Assembly (NCBI GenBank): GCA_964019335.1 | Contig: OZ025670.1 | Span: 248,001 to 312,000, forward strand | Source: Diplonema japonicum | Taxonomy: Eukaryota; Euglenozoa; Diplonemea; Diplonemida; Diplonemidae | Length of the DNA stretch: 64,000 nt | Direction: 5' to 3' | Shown here: positions 30,806 through 40,067 of the stretch, in pieces | Numbering within the stretch: the stretch's first letter is position 1 | Layout: every line of letters starts with the position of its first letter | Position numbers and translations under genes: made by a program | Notes under the pieces: generated by a model | Seen by the model: the letters and a program-made list of their open reading frames with translations, nothing else | Databases searched by the model: none | What the model was told of the DNA's origin: nothing

Positions 30806-30921
30806 AGCTTGTTTCTTTGTTGGTATTCTCAAGAGAAAAAAAAAACCCATTTTTCTTTTTTACATTGCAACCTCCCCCCTTCCATCTTTTTTAATCAAGA
30901 TACACTAAACAAAAAAAAAAA
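29515..30921. other. Intergenic region containing repeat copy 2
   Basis: Homopolymers plus the interspersed repeat at 29948-30229. An A-run of about 52 lies at 30753-30804. No protein gene supported. Confidence 0.6.
29948..30229. repeat. Interspersed repeat, copy 2
   Basis: Complete-looking copy of the element at 26190-26465, preceded by a T-run plus CTTCAGG and followed after about 34 nt by a T-run (30264-30288). The similarity ends near GTGC on the right. The left border shows the sequence lost in the gap of copy 1 may be only a few bases. The flanks of the two copies differ, as expected for separate insertions. Confidence 0.75.
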
Positions 30922-32175
30922 ATGGACATTTCTCTTGGAACAGACAAGCCGGGTGGTATGTCAGCGGTGCAGAAGGAGTGTTTTAATTACAGTGCGGGCT
31001 TGACCTTTTTAGACCTCAGGGTGAAGGCGGATGGGGAATCGGTTCGCAATGTGAAGAGATCGGAGCCACCCACGGACATAGGTATCGATGACGAGGTAAT
31101 GGTGAGATGTGAACGGGAGGGCATCGCAGGGAGGTTCCTTGCTAAAGCATTCGAATCCCTTGTCGCCGTGTTCAAATCAACAGGTTGGGGGGGTCTGCAG
31201 GTATGGGTCGATGACGGCACCATCTGCGCAAGATTTCCGGAAGGCGAGAAAAAATTCACAGAGAGCATCGCTCGGGACATCACGACCCAGTTCGAAACCC
31301 ACCTGAAAAACTTCGAAAAATTTGAATGGAAATCCCTCGTTCACAACATCGTTGACGAGTCCAAAAACCTCATTTTATCATTGAAACACTGCAGCCCATC
31401 AGACGTACCCCTCCCCGGCGAATGGGAAAAGGGAGTTCATTCCAATCTAGACAAGGACAGAGCCAAGGCTATTCTAGCAGAAGCCATTGTCCCAATGGGT
31501 CTTCCTTCCATGGAGTACAACTTTTCCGCAGGAGGTTCTCACATACTCTACCCGAACCCCGCTGAGTTCAACACCGATCATTGGGAGCTCTGGGGAAAAT
31601 TCAGCCCGTTTACCAACAGAAGAGGTTTCCTTGATTTTGTATATGGAGCAGCTGTGTGGCTTCCACATGAGGTTCTTCACTGTATCCAAGATGGAGCCTT
31701 GTCGGTATCCGGTGCTGCAGATGGGTCCGAAGCATTGCACAACTGGCAGTGCGAGTATTGTGTTTGTTTTGGACAGGGGATTTTTCTCGCGACGATTATT
31801 TCTGAAAATCGTAAAAAAGGTGTTCACCGAACCCTGATGCTGCCCGCACATTTCCTTGAGGAGTCGTATTTGTGGCTTGAGTCTTGTTGCCTCGCGCACC
31901 CCACAGGCCCTCCTTCCCAATGGCTGTCCGACAAGGCAGCCGTGGCGCCCTCGTCCAAGCAGCCCTATGACGTCATGGAAGAAACCCTTCCCGAGTATTT
32001 ATCCTTGTTGGGAACAGTCGCTGTTGAAAGCTTCAAGAAATATCAAAAGCTTGTGGAAAAGGAAGAGCAGGAGACCTCTTACTGGGCAGCCTTCGTGAAG
32101 TACGCGAACAGAATGCTGCAGTCAACTAGCGCTGATAAGATTCCAGAGGTGACTGCTTCTCTGATCGTGGAGTAA
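30922..32175 (+). CDS. Unrecognised protein with an HEVLH motif
   Basis: Single exon, 417 residues, soluble-looking with no signal peptide or membrane segment. Near residues 250-255 it reads WLPHEVLHCIQDG; HEVLH fits the HExxH zinc-binding pattern of metallopeptidases, but no third ligand or familiar surrounding sequence is recognised, so enzymatic activity is not claimed. The C-terminal part is helical (LPEYLSLLGTVAVESFKKYQ). Several Trp/Cys-rich stretches lie in the middle (NWQCEYCVCFGQG). The ATG follows an A-run. A chance HExxH in a non-enzymatic protein is the main alternative. Confidence 0.65.
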   Translation: MDISLGTDKPGGMSAVQKECFNYSAGLTFLDLRVKADGESVRNVKRSEPPTDIGIDDEVMVRCEREGIAGRFLAKAFESLVAVFKSTGWGGLQVWVDDGTICARFPEGEKKFTESIARDITTQFETHLKNFEKFEWKSLVHNIVDESKNLILSLKHCSPSDVPLPGEWEKGVHSNLDKDRAKAILAEAIVPMGLPSMEYNFSAGGSHILYPNPAEFNTDHWELWGKFSPFTNRRGFLDFVYGAAVWLPHEVLHCIQDGALSVSGAADGSEALHNWQCEYCVCFGQGIFLATIISENRKKGVHRTLMLPAHFLEESYLWLESCCLAHPTGPPSQWLSDKAAVAPSSKQPYDVMEETLPEYLSLLGTVAVESFKKYQKLVEKEEQETSYWAAFVKYANRMLQSTSADKIPEVTASLIVE

Positions 32176-32595
32176 ATGGGGGGGGGGGGGGGGGGGAGAG
32201 AATATTTTGGGTGTGGTTATTATTACACGTTTATTACAATTGCAAAAAAAGAAAAAAAAATTGTACTTCCTCCTTTCTTGGGCCTTTTTTTGGTGTTTTC
32301 TTTAGAGATATCGCAAACAAGAATGAAAAAAAAAAAAAAAAACTGTGATGGGTGTTTTTCCTCTCTGTTTTTCATCGGCTAGCTTCTTCAAACTTTGGGA
32401 TGGGGGGGGGAGGACATGGTTTTGTCGTAATCAACCGGGGTGCGAGGGGAAAAAAAGGGGGGGAGAAAAAAAAACCCCCCCCTCCCCCGTTTGAACACAA
32501 ACATTCAGTTTCTTCTTTTTTTTTTAAAGGTCTTTTCCTTTAAATTACTTTAAAGACTTGGGTGGCACCGTTTAAACAAAAAAAACAAGAAGAAA
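32176..32595. other. Intergenic, homopolymer-rich
   Basis: Begins with a G-run directly after the stop codon. No gene seen. Confidence 0.6.
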
Positions 32596-34347
32596 ATGGA
32601 TGCGAGTGTTGTGATGCTTCTATCGAACTTGGCACCCGAGTCTTTGATGGAGCTAAGGGGCCTGGTACGGAAGGAGCCTGGCAAGAGGCAGATGTTCAGG
32701 GAGAGTGGTGGTGTGGAGTTGTTGCTAGCGAGGCTGGGGAACGAAGGGAATGTGGGTATTCGGGCCGAGCTGCTCTTCACGCTTGCATTCTGCTGTGACG
32801 AAGAAGGACGGGGTTACGTGCGAGAAGCAGGAGGGCTGGAGGCAGCAGTGGACATCCTCCATGACGCTGTGCCACTGCCCGACTCCTTTGAGTGCTGCAC
32901 CTACGCCGTGGGCCTCCTTGCCAACTACAGCTACCCCAACAAGATTCGCTTCCATAAGAAAGGTATCGTCGAGATCCTTAACACAACCCTGACCACCGAC
33001 ACCACCAGCAGAACCCTTCTCAATGTCACCAACGTTTTGAAAACACTCGCCGAAGAGTGCCCCCCTGTCAAGGAGGCCATCCTCTCTACAGGTGTCCTCA
33101 ACAAGCTCTGCCAGCTCACCAAACAAGAACCCCAAGTCACCACTTACACCATGGGCGCCATTGGCACTATTGCCTACAAGTACCCTGAGGCTCAGAACCG
33201 CGTCCTGCAGCTTGGCCTGCTCCGCATCCTGCCAAGCTTGCTCATGTCCTGCACGAAGGAGCACGGCCTTCTTGACGTCTCGAAGTGTCTGTTCTCCTGT
33301 CTGAGGGACAACCAAGCCGCGCTACGCGACCTTTGCATGACGCCCTCCTTCGACATGATCCGCAAGGAGATGCACAAGTTCCTAGCACCCAGCTCGACAG
33401 ACTTCACGACTAAAGAGATCCGCAACGGGGTGTACCATGGGGCTGCCTACACACACGCGGCATATGCCGACAGCGTGCAGTTCTGTGGCGCAAGTGTAGT
33501 GGTGAGAGCGGGCTGGCAGAGTCGGGTGGTGTGCGAGGTGGCACACGCCTATGCAGCGGGAGTCGAAATTGTGGTGCACGTGCAAGACATCAGCAACAGA
33601 GCACCTGTGGACGTGCCGTTTGTAGTGCGCAGCAGCGAAGGCGTGGTGGGGACTGGGGAGGGGCTGTTTGTGTGCAAAGACCAGACCGCTCGTATAGAAT
33701 ACACCATCGAGACACAAGGAATGTTCGAGGAGATAGTTGCCACTGTGTTTGTGAACCAATGCAACGAAAGCTGCAGGAACGGGGGGCTGACGCTGGACTG
33801 CGTGCAGAAGGACAACACCCCGCTTTCGGTGCACGTGCCCATCGCCCAGAAGAGCGCAGTCCCAAGCCGGAACACAAGCGAGGAAAGATCAGAGTCCAGA
33901 CCCGAGGCAAACCCAGACACGGACCTCAAGCGTCAGGTGGAGGAGCTGACAAAGAAAGTAGAGGCGTTCCAAGCCCCGCAGCAGGCCCCACCGCCACAGG
34001 TGCAGCAAGCTACTGTACCTGCGACTAATTTTGAAGCGGTCATTGCTGACAACTTTGCGTTGAAGGAGCACGTCCTAGCGTTGGAGAGGGAGTCTGTAGA
34101 GCTCCGCCGACACCACGTCTCACAGCAGTTCCTCCTCGCGCAAGGGGGCACACCATCACCATTGGAGCCCACGCTTACCGCACAGGCGGCAGAGACAGGT
34201 AGCATGAAGGAGGACGTCGCGTCGGTGACGCAGACACTGAACCAGCTCGACGCAGAGTGCGCAGCAAACGAGTTGGAGCTGACGAGGTTCTTGAAGCAAA
34301 TCACACAACTGCGGGAGAGGATCACATCGGCTTCAGGGAGTAATTAG
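32596..34347 (+). CDS. Armadillo/HEAT-like repeat protein with C-terminal coiled coil
   Basis: Single exon, 583 residues. Residues about 1-270 form helical repeats with armadillo character (LMELRGLVRKEPGKRQMF, VGIRAELLFTLAFCCDEEG, VTTYTMGAIGTIAYKYPEA). Residues about 275-420 are beta-rich and contain several Cys (FVNQCNESCRNGG). A Pro/Gln-rich linker and two coiled-coil stretches (about 435-455 and 480-580) complete the protein. This suits a scaffold or complex subunit; no family is recognised beyond the repeat class. Confidence 0.7.
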   Translation: MDASVVMLLSNLAPESLMELRGLVRKEPGKRQMFRESGGVELLLARLGNEGNVGIRAELLFTLAFCCDEEGRGYVREAGGLEAAVDILHDAVPLPDSFECCTYAVGLLANYSYPNKIRFHKKGIVEILNTTLTTDTTSRTLLNVTNVLKTLAEECPPVKEAILSTGVLNKLCQLTKQEPQVTTYTMGAIGTIAYKYPEAQNRVLQLGLLRILPSLLMSCTKEHGLLDVSKCLFSCLRDNQAALRDLCMTPSFDMIRKEMHKFLAPSSTDFTTKEIRNGVYHGAAYTHAAYADSVQFCGASVVVRAGWQSRVVCEVAHAYAAGVEIVVHVQDISNRAPVDVPFVVRSSEGVVGTGEGLFVCKDQTARIEYTIETQGMFEEIVATVFVNQCNESCRNGGLTLDCVQKDNTPLSVHVPIAQKSAVPSRNTSEERSESRPEANPDTDLKRQVEELTKKVEAFQAPQQAPPPQVQQATVPATNFEAVIADNFALKEHVLALERESVELRRHHVSQQFLLAQGGTPSPLEPTLTAQAAETGSMKEDVASVTQTLNQLDAECAANELELTRFLKQITQLRERITSASGSN

Positions 34348-34423
34348 AACTTTTTTTTTTTGTTAGATAAAAAAGAACAAAACCAACTTGTCGTGTATTT
34401 AAAAAAAAAGGTTTTTTTTTCTC

Positions 34424-34459
<36 letters not shown>

Positions 34460-34506
34460 TGTTTTGTCCACCCCTTCACCTCTCTAGTATAGGGCAACCC
34501 AAGAAA

Positions 34507-35210
34507 ATGGGAAACCTTGCAGGGAAGCTGAAGGATCTCTTCGGCGGGAGCAAGAGGATCGAGCTATGCCTGGTGGGGCTTGAAAACAGTGGGAAAACGA
34601 CCCTTCTGAACATACTGTCGTCTGGGTACCCTGTAGACACTATGCCCACCGTGGGGCTCAACGTGAAGGCAGTGAAAAAAGAAGGAGTGCACATGAAAGT
34701 ATGGGATTTAGGAGGGCAGGAACGGTTCCGAGGAGAGTGGCCGAGGTACACCCATGGGTGCGATGTGATTGTGTTCGTAGTGGACAGCTCTGATGTATGT
34801 TTTTTTTTTTTTTTTTTTTTTTTTTTCCCCGCAATCACACAGTTCGAGAGAATCCACATCGCGAAGAAGGAGCTCCACAAGCTTCTTGAGGACAGGCACT
34901 TGAATGGGCTGCCTCTGCTTATTGTGTTGAACAAGATTGATTTAGACCCTCGAATGGCAAAGGAAGATGTATGAGGGTGGAAAAAAAAAAAGAAAAAAAA
35001 GAAAATACTCGCACAGGTTATTAAGGAGATGCATCTTGACTACATTACCGAAAACACCTGGATGGTCACCCAAATCAGGTTTGGATGGAGGGGAATAATA
35101 ATAATAATAATGATATAAAAGAAAAAAAAAAAAAAAAAAAAAACAGTGCTACTCAGCGTCATAATATCAACGAGGTTGTAGACTGGCTCACAAAACACGC
35201 TAAAAAATAG
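34507..35210 (+). CDS. ARF-like small GTPase (ARL8-like), four exons
   Basis: Exons 34507-34794, 34843-34968, 35017-35078 and 35147-35210 give 179 residues; introns are 48, 48 and 68 nt. The P-loop is GLENSGKT (residues 24-31), switch I MPTVGLNVK, switch II WDLGGQERFR, the base motif NKID, and the last guanine-recognition loop TQISATQ. The middle resembles ARL8 (ELHKLLEDRHLNGLPLLIV), but the N-terminus MGNLAGKLKDLFG with Gly2 looks like myristoylated ARFs. It probably controls vesicle or lysosome traffic. The exact subclass is open. All junctions restore conserved GTPase motifs. Confidence 0.85.
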
Positions 35211-35327
35211 AAAGGAAGGAAAAGAAGACGGTGTTGGTTCGCTCCCCTACCCTTGTTCCCTTTTAGTGTATTTTTTTTCTTTTCTTCTTGTTATCTGTAT
35301 CTTTTTTTTTTTTCTTTTTTGCTTTGT

Positions 35328-35364
<37 letters not shown>

Positions 35365-36111
35365 CCCTCAAGCGCCACCTCTTTTCGTGGGGAATTGAGG
35401 AGGGGTGGCATTATGCTCTTTTTTTTAAAATGATTTTCTTCCTGTTTTGGAAGAAAAAAAAAAATAATAAATAAATAAGAGGAAGAGTGATTGGGGAACA
35501 AGAGAGAAAGCGGCCAGGGGTGCAGGAGAGGAGAAAAGGGATGAGAAGAGAAAAAGAGATGTGATGTTACCCCCCTTTTTTTTTGTCTTACCTTTATATT
35601 TCTTGTGTCGCTTGTTCTTCTTTTTTTAGTAGTTTTCTTTTTTATTTATTTATTTCTTGCCCGCCATTTTGTTTTTTTTTTCTTACTATTCTCTAAGAAA
35701 AGAGATACGTAATTTTTAAAAAAAAAAGGAGAGGGGGGGGAAGAGAGGAGGGAGAAAAAAAAATTGTGCCTTTTTTTTATTGTTCTTTTTTTTTTTTTTT
35801 TAGCTCTCGTTCTTTTCCTTTTTTTATTTCTTGTTTTTTTTTATTTCGGAAAGCCCGCCGCCACCAAGCTATTCTTCCCCCCCCCCCCCCCCCCCCCCCG
35901 TCAGCGTCTCCGCTCTGCTCAAACGTGTCCCTCCGTCGGCCCCTTCAGGGGTTCATACCTCGGCTTCGGCAGGTCCTCCCACAGCTCCTTGTGTACTCCC
36001 CACTCTTTTCTCTACTGGATTCCGATACCTTTTTTTTTCATGAAATCTTCACTAGGTGCCCCTTTTTTTTTCCCCCCAATCTCCAGCTCCCCGGGGTGTC
36101 AAAAAAAAAAA
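35211..36111. other. Intergenic, homopolymer-rich
   Basis: T- and A-runs, and a C-run of about 22 near 35878-35899. 35860-36040 is richer in G+C with small hairpins such as CCCCTTCAGGGG, but no gene is supported. Confidence 0.6.
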
Positions 36112-36939
36112 ATGTTCCAAGACAGGTTTGGCACTGAAACGCAGTGCAACCAAGAAAACGCGGATGAATGGCTGGACGATGGTATATAACAAAACAAAAA
36201 AAAAAAAAAAAATACAGTACTGGGCAGGGCACCCCGGCGGATCGAACCAAAAACAGGTTTTGAATCTGAACCTTTAATATACGGAAAAGAGAAGAAGTCA
36301 AAAGGATGCTTAGGCTGCATGAGCACAAGTATATTGATACTCAACATAATATTCTTCCTGATCGGGGGTGCGGTGATAGGACTCTCCATCGCCATGATGA
36401 AGGACAGCTCGTGGAACACTGTGTGCACTGACTGTACCAATTTCTTCTACTTCACTATTGGCCTCGGTGCCGCTGTTATGGTGGTGTCGCTTGTTGGGAT
36501 TTTCGGATCGAAATGCAGCAAGCTCGCTCTTACTTTCTACACCTGTTTCATGGTTTTTGCTATTATAATACAGGTTGCAATTATTATTATGATTATCCTC
36601 TTGGACGCCGGCGAGTTCACAAACCACATGGGGAGCTTATGGCGGTCTTCGGTGAAGTCTGACAGTCATGCTGTGTGCGATGTGCAGCACAGTCTCGCCT
36701 GCAGCGGCTGGGACAATTGTTGCACCTGTCTTCCGACCCCCGTTTCGTCCCGGACAGATTGCCCCGCCGACTGTTCCTACAACGTTAACCCTATCTCTTG
36801 CAAAAAGAAAATGCAGGATGACCTTCACAGCAACCTACCTTACATCTTGAGTGCGGCTTGCCTCATTTTAGCGCTGTTTTTAATGTGCCTCGTGTTCAGC
36901 TGTCTGATTAGAAAAAGATACCGTAAGAGCGAATACTAG
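36112..36939 (+). CDS. Tetraspanin-like membrane protein, three exons
   Basis: Exons 36112-36181, 36218-36256 and 36290-36939 give 252 residues; introns are 36 and 33 nt. Four membrane segments have tetraspanin spacing: ILILNIIFFLIGGAVIGL, FYFTIGLGAAVMVVSLVG, FYTCFMVFAIIIQVAII and the last near LSAACLILALFLMCLVFS. The large extracellular loop has CSGWDNCCTC and further Cys, comparable with the CCG loop of tetraspanins. KGCLGCM just before helix 1 could be palmitoylated. The first two exons add about 45 mostly polar residues; phases 1-1 join in frame, which favours the spliced start over the internal ATG at 36319. Confidence 0.75.
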
Positions 36940-37325
36940 AAGCTCTATTTTTTTTCTTTTTTCTTTTTCTTCCGATACTTTTTTTTTTTTTTTTTTTTTC
37001 TTTTTTTTTTTTTGCTGGAACAAGTAAACAAATTTTTGAAAAGAATTGTTATTGCAAAAAAGAGTAGAGGCAGCTTGTCCGTTTACCCCTACTGTAGGTG
37101 AGAACGGCTTTGCACAAACAATCAGCCGACTCTTTTTTTTTTTTTTTTTTTTTTTTTGTCTGTTCCCATCTTTCCTACTGTGTTTTAAAAAAAGAAAATA
37201 TATAAAAAAATAAAAGTCTTAGTTTTTTTTTATTTTGTCTTTCTTTTTTGTCTTTTTTTTTTTTCCATACCACCACCACCACCCTCCCCCCAGCGCGGGG
37301 GCCAACAAAAAAAGGGGGGAAAAAA
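36940..37325. other. Intergenic with structured element copy B
   Basis: T-runs around the structured element at 37012-37121. No protein gene seen. Confidence 0.6.
37012..37121 (+). ncRNA. Structured element, copy B
   Basis: Shares the blocks of copies A and C: TTTGC, AACAA (37027-37031) pairing with TTGTT (37046-37050), GAATTGTTATTGC, AAAAAAGAGTAGAGGCAG, a hairpin, and GCACAAACAA at the end. The hairpin base is CCGT (37079-37082) with ACGG (37104-37107), and the tip CCTA/TAGG. The pairs differ from those in copies A and C while pairing is kept. A T-run lies on both sides. Confidence 0.5.
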
Positions 37326-38162
37326 ATGCAAGACAGCGCAGATAATTCCTCATGGCCAAGACGGGTTGGGTTGTTTGGGACACACAATTACAAACCATTC
37401 GAAATAGAAAAATCTGAGTTGGAGGTGAAGATAGAAGAAGGCGGCGACCCAGAGTGCCTCATAGAGGTGACACATCACACAAAAGTGGAGCACCATACTG
37501 CCTGTCTTTGGTTCCCCGTGTCGGAGCTCAACGGAGCTTCCGGGTTTGGCGTTTCTGTGAATGACGAACGAATAGTAGGCACACTTCAGAAGGCTGTGTC
37601 GGCAACTGAGTGCATACCCCACCCCGTCCACGCCCCAAGAGACTCTACATCCCTGTACTATTTCTACAGAGAGCAAGCTGACTGCCTTACTGACATGGAT
37701 GTGAACGGGAAGGCAATCGTGAAAATTGTTTACAAGTGCAAGTTGATGCCGGTGGAGCTTGCTGATAAGAAGTGGCACCCTTGCTTCATGCTGCCAGTTG
37801 CGTCGTGCTTCCCCCGCGGGGTGGATTTTGCGAAGGTAACGGTGAAAATGAAGGAGTTGATAAGGGAGATATACTGTGGTATGGGAGGAGGGGTTTTTAA
37901 TTTTAAAAAAAAAAAAAAAAAAGTCGACCCCAGCGATAGGATTTTCCCTCGTTACAACAACAATGAAGCTGTTGTGAATTTCAGCCCGAGCCAGGCAATA
38001 TCTCCCAGCACCGACCTCTTTATCTTGGGGGTTGACACCGGGCCGAAGATTATACGGGATTGGGACTTCAAGAGCCTGACCTTGTTGATCTTGGTGCTGA
38101 TCGCCGCGATTTCGATCCATCTTTTGAATACCGAGGAAAGCGGTCACGATGTCTTCAGTTGA
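37326..38162 (+). CDS. Tail-anchored protein with VIT-like beta domain, two exons
   Basis: Exons 37326-37878 and 37924-38162 give 263 residues. The 45-nt intron is a multiple of three without a stop, so an unspliced reading would only insert a Lys-run. The N-terminal region resembles a VIT-type beta domain (ACLWFPVSELNGASGFGV then NDERIVGTLQKA), a weak match. The C-terminus has one hydrophobic segment (SLTLLILVLIAAISIHLL) about 15 residues from the end, fitting a tail anchor with most of the protein in the cytosol. Function unknown. Confidence 0.65.
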   Translation: MQDSADNSSWPRRVGLFGTHNYKPFEIEKSELEVKIEEGGDPECLIEVTHHTKVEHHTACLWFPVSELNGASGFGVSVNDERIVGTLQKAVSATECIPHPVHAPRDSTSLYYFYREQADCLTDMDVNGKAIVKIVYKCKLMPVELADKKWHPCFMLPVASCFPRGVDFAKVTVKMKELIREIYCGMGGGVFNFKKKKKKVDPSDRIFPRYNNNEAVVNFSPSQAISPSTDLFILGVDTGPKIIRDWDFKSLTLLILVLIAAISIHLLNTEESGHDVFS

Positions 38163-38406
38163 AATTTTTCAAAAAAGGTGTTTTTTTCTTCTTTCTTTCT
38201 TTCTACTTAAGGGTTTACTTCTGTAAAGTTAAATTTTCTTTCTTTTTCTTTTTTTTTTTTTTTTTTTTTTTGTATGCTTAAAAAAATTCGGTCTAGTTTG
38301 GGCATTTTAAAAACTTGAAATAACTATGCTGGGCAAACGTTTCCCCGTTTCTTGCTTAACATAGCCCCAAGGAGGCTCCCTTAAAAAAGAAAAGGAAAAA
38401 AAAAAA

Positions 38407-39945
38407 ATGACTCAGCTCATCTACAGGCTGCATCTTCCCTCCGAAAAACCTACGCTACGCCCCCACGATGCCTCTATAGGGCACGGTGTGATCGGTGTAA
38501 TAGAAACACCGTCAAAATTTTTAATAGGAAGGGTGACAGGTGGTTTGGAGGAAACCAGCGAAGAGCGAACAAACGCAAGCATAACCCGAATAGCAGTGGG
38601 GTCTGTAGGGGAGCTAGCGTATGCAGACGAAACAGGTACGGTGGTCATCGAAGGCACAGAGGAAATCAAACTGAAGAACACCGACAACGAAGAAGTTCGG
38701 TTTTTGAAATGGGTTGAAACCGGTCTGGCCATCATCTTCAAAACTTCACTACAAATAGTCGACAAGTTCAGCGGCCAAACAAAAACCAACATTGCCCTTG
38801 ACCCGGAACTCCATATTAATGACATCGACTCAGCTTCATTCACAAAGTTGTGGTGTGTCATCTCGTGCCGTCACACTGTTCAGGTCTCCTCACTGGAGTT
38901 AAATGAAACATGGGTTCTACCGGCGGAGTGTGCGTTGGTCATCCCAACCATGATGAAAATCGCTGTTGCGTCGCTGTCCTGTGTTGAACTGCACCCTTTG
39001 CCAACGGATACTAACCCACCTTTACTGGTAGATCTGAACAGAGCAACAATACCTCAACGAGAGGACCATGACACAGTTATCCTGTCCCTCTTGAAACCGG
39101 AAAAGCTCTGCGTAGTGACCGGAGGCTGGGTACACTGCTACGAAATATCAGAGAAGAGCATCACTCTAGACAGATCTGTCCAAATCTGCAAGGAAACCAT
39201 TATTGCGGTAGGAAGAGCATCCTTCAGAAAAACAGAGGACGGTATCAACAACGACTTCATACTCATCACGAATAACGGTCTTGTGATACGTCACGGTACC
39301 GTGAATGTGACGAAAATTGAACATGAAACATCGGAGTTTTGGGATGTTGAGGACAAAATAAATGCCTGTATGCAGGGTAGGAACGAGCTTTATGTAGCAG
39401 ACAGGTTGAAAGAAGGCCTCCCGCCTGTCAAATTTGTCGTGGATGATGCTTGGAAGATCGATAACCGTTTGCTGAAAACACGGTTTGATCGCCTGCACTC
39501 CGTGTCTGACCCTCCTCTGAACAGGGTGCGGTACGCCTTCCACGGCACCTCACCGCAAAATATCGACAGTATTATCATGAAAGGCCTTCTTCCCTTCACG
39601 CATCCTTTGTCCATAGCTGGGCGGGTGGACGAAGGGTATTTTGGCTCCACCTCGAAGGGTATTTACGTATCCAGGTTCGCCGACTATTCCCTGCAGTACT
39701 CCAACAACGTGAGGCCACTTGAGCCACCGCACAGCGTGCTGCTGTTGATGTTCACCACACTCCCCGGGCGGTCCCTGCATGTCAAAGAGGCCGTTGGGCC
39801 CGTGGACCCAACCCCTGGATACGACAGCCATGAATCACCGAATTTTTTAGAATGGTATTTGTTTGACGAAGCGCGGTGCTGTCCTGCCATGCTGCTACAG
39901 ATACGAGCGGTGGAGGACACGGCGACTGCAGGGAATGATTTTTGA
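38407..39945 (+). CDS. PARP-type ADP-ribosyltransferase with unique N-terminal domain
   Basis: Single exon, 512 residues. The C-terminal about 145 residues match the PARP catalytic fold: AFHGTSPQNIDSIIMKGLL, YFGSTSKGIYVSRFADYSLQ, DSHESPN and LEWYLFDEARCCPAMLLQ. The H-Y-E triad of polymerising PARPs appears intact as about H379, Y420 and E482. No WGR, zinc finger or helical subdomain is seen. The first about 350 residues are beta-rich, perhaps a propeller, but not recognised. The enzyme would attach ADP-ribose from NAD+. Two proteins with PARP-type zinc fingers lie 3-5 kb downstream. Poly- versus mono-transfer cannot be decided from sequence alone. Confidence 0.75.
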   Translation: MTQLIYRLHLPSEKPTLRPHDASIGHGVIGVIETPSKFLIGRVTGGLEETSEERTNASITRIAVGSVGELAYADETGTVVIEGTEEIKLKNTDNEEVRFLKWVETGLAIIFKTSLQIVDKFSGQTKTNIALDPELHINDIDSASFTKLWCVISCRHTVQVSSLELNETWVLPAECALVIPTMMKIAVASLSCVELHPLPTDTNPPLLVDLNRATIPQREDHDTVILSLLKPEKLCVVTGGWVHCYEISEKSITLDRSVQICKETIIAVGRASFRKTEDGINNDFILITNNGLVIRHGTVNVTKIEHETSEFWDVEDKINACMQGRNELYVADRLKEGLPPVKFVVDDAWKIDNRLLKTRFDRLHSVSDPPLNRVRYAFHGTSPQNIDSIIMKGLLPFTHPLSIAGRVDEGYFGSTSKGIYVSRFADYSLQYSNNVRPLEPPHSVLLLMFTTLPGRSLHVKEAVGPVDPTPGYDSHESPNFLEWYLFDEARCCPAMLLQIRAVEDTATAGNDF

Positions 39946-40067
39946 ACGAAAAAAAAAAAAGATTTTTTTTTTTTTTTTTTTTTGTTCACTACCAGGAAAA
40001 AAAAAAAAAAATAAAAATACAGGGAGATGAAGTAAAACCCAAAAAAAAAAAAAAAAAAAAAAAAAAA

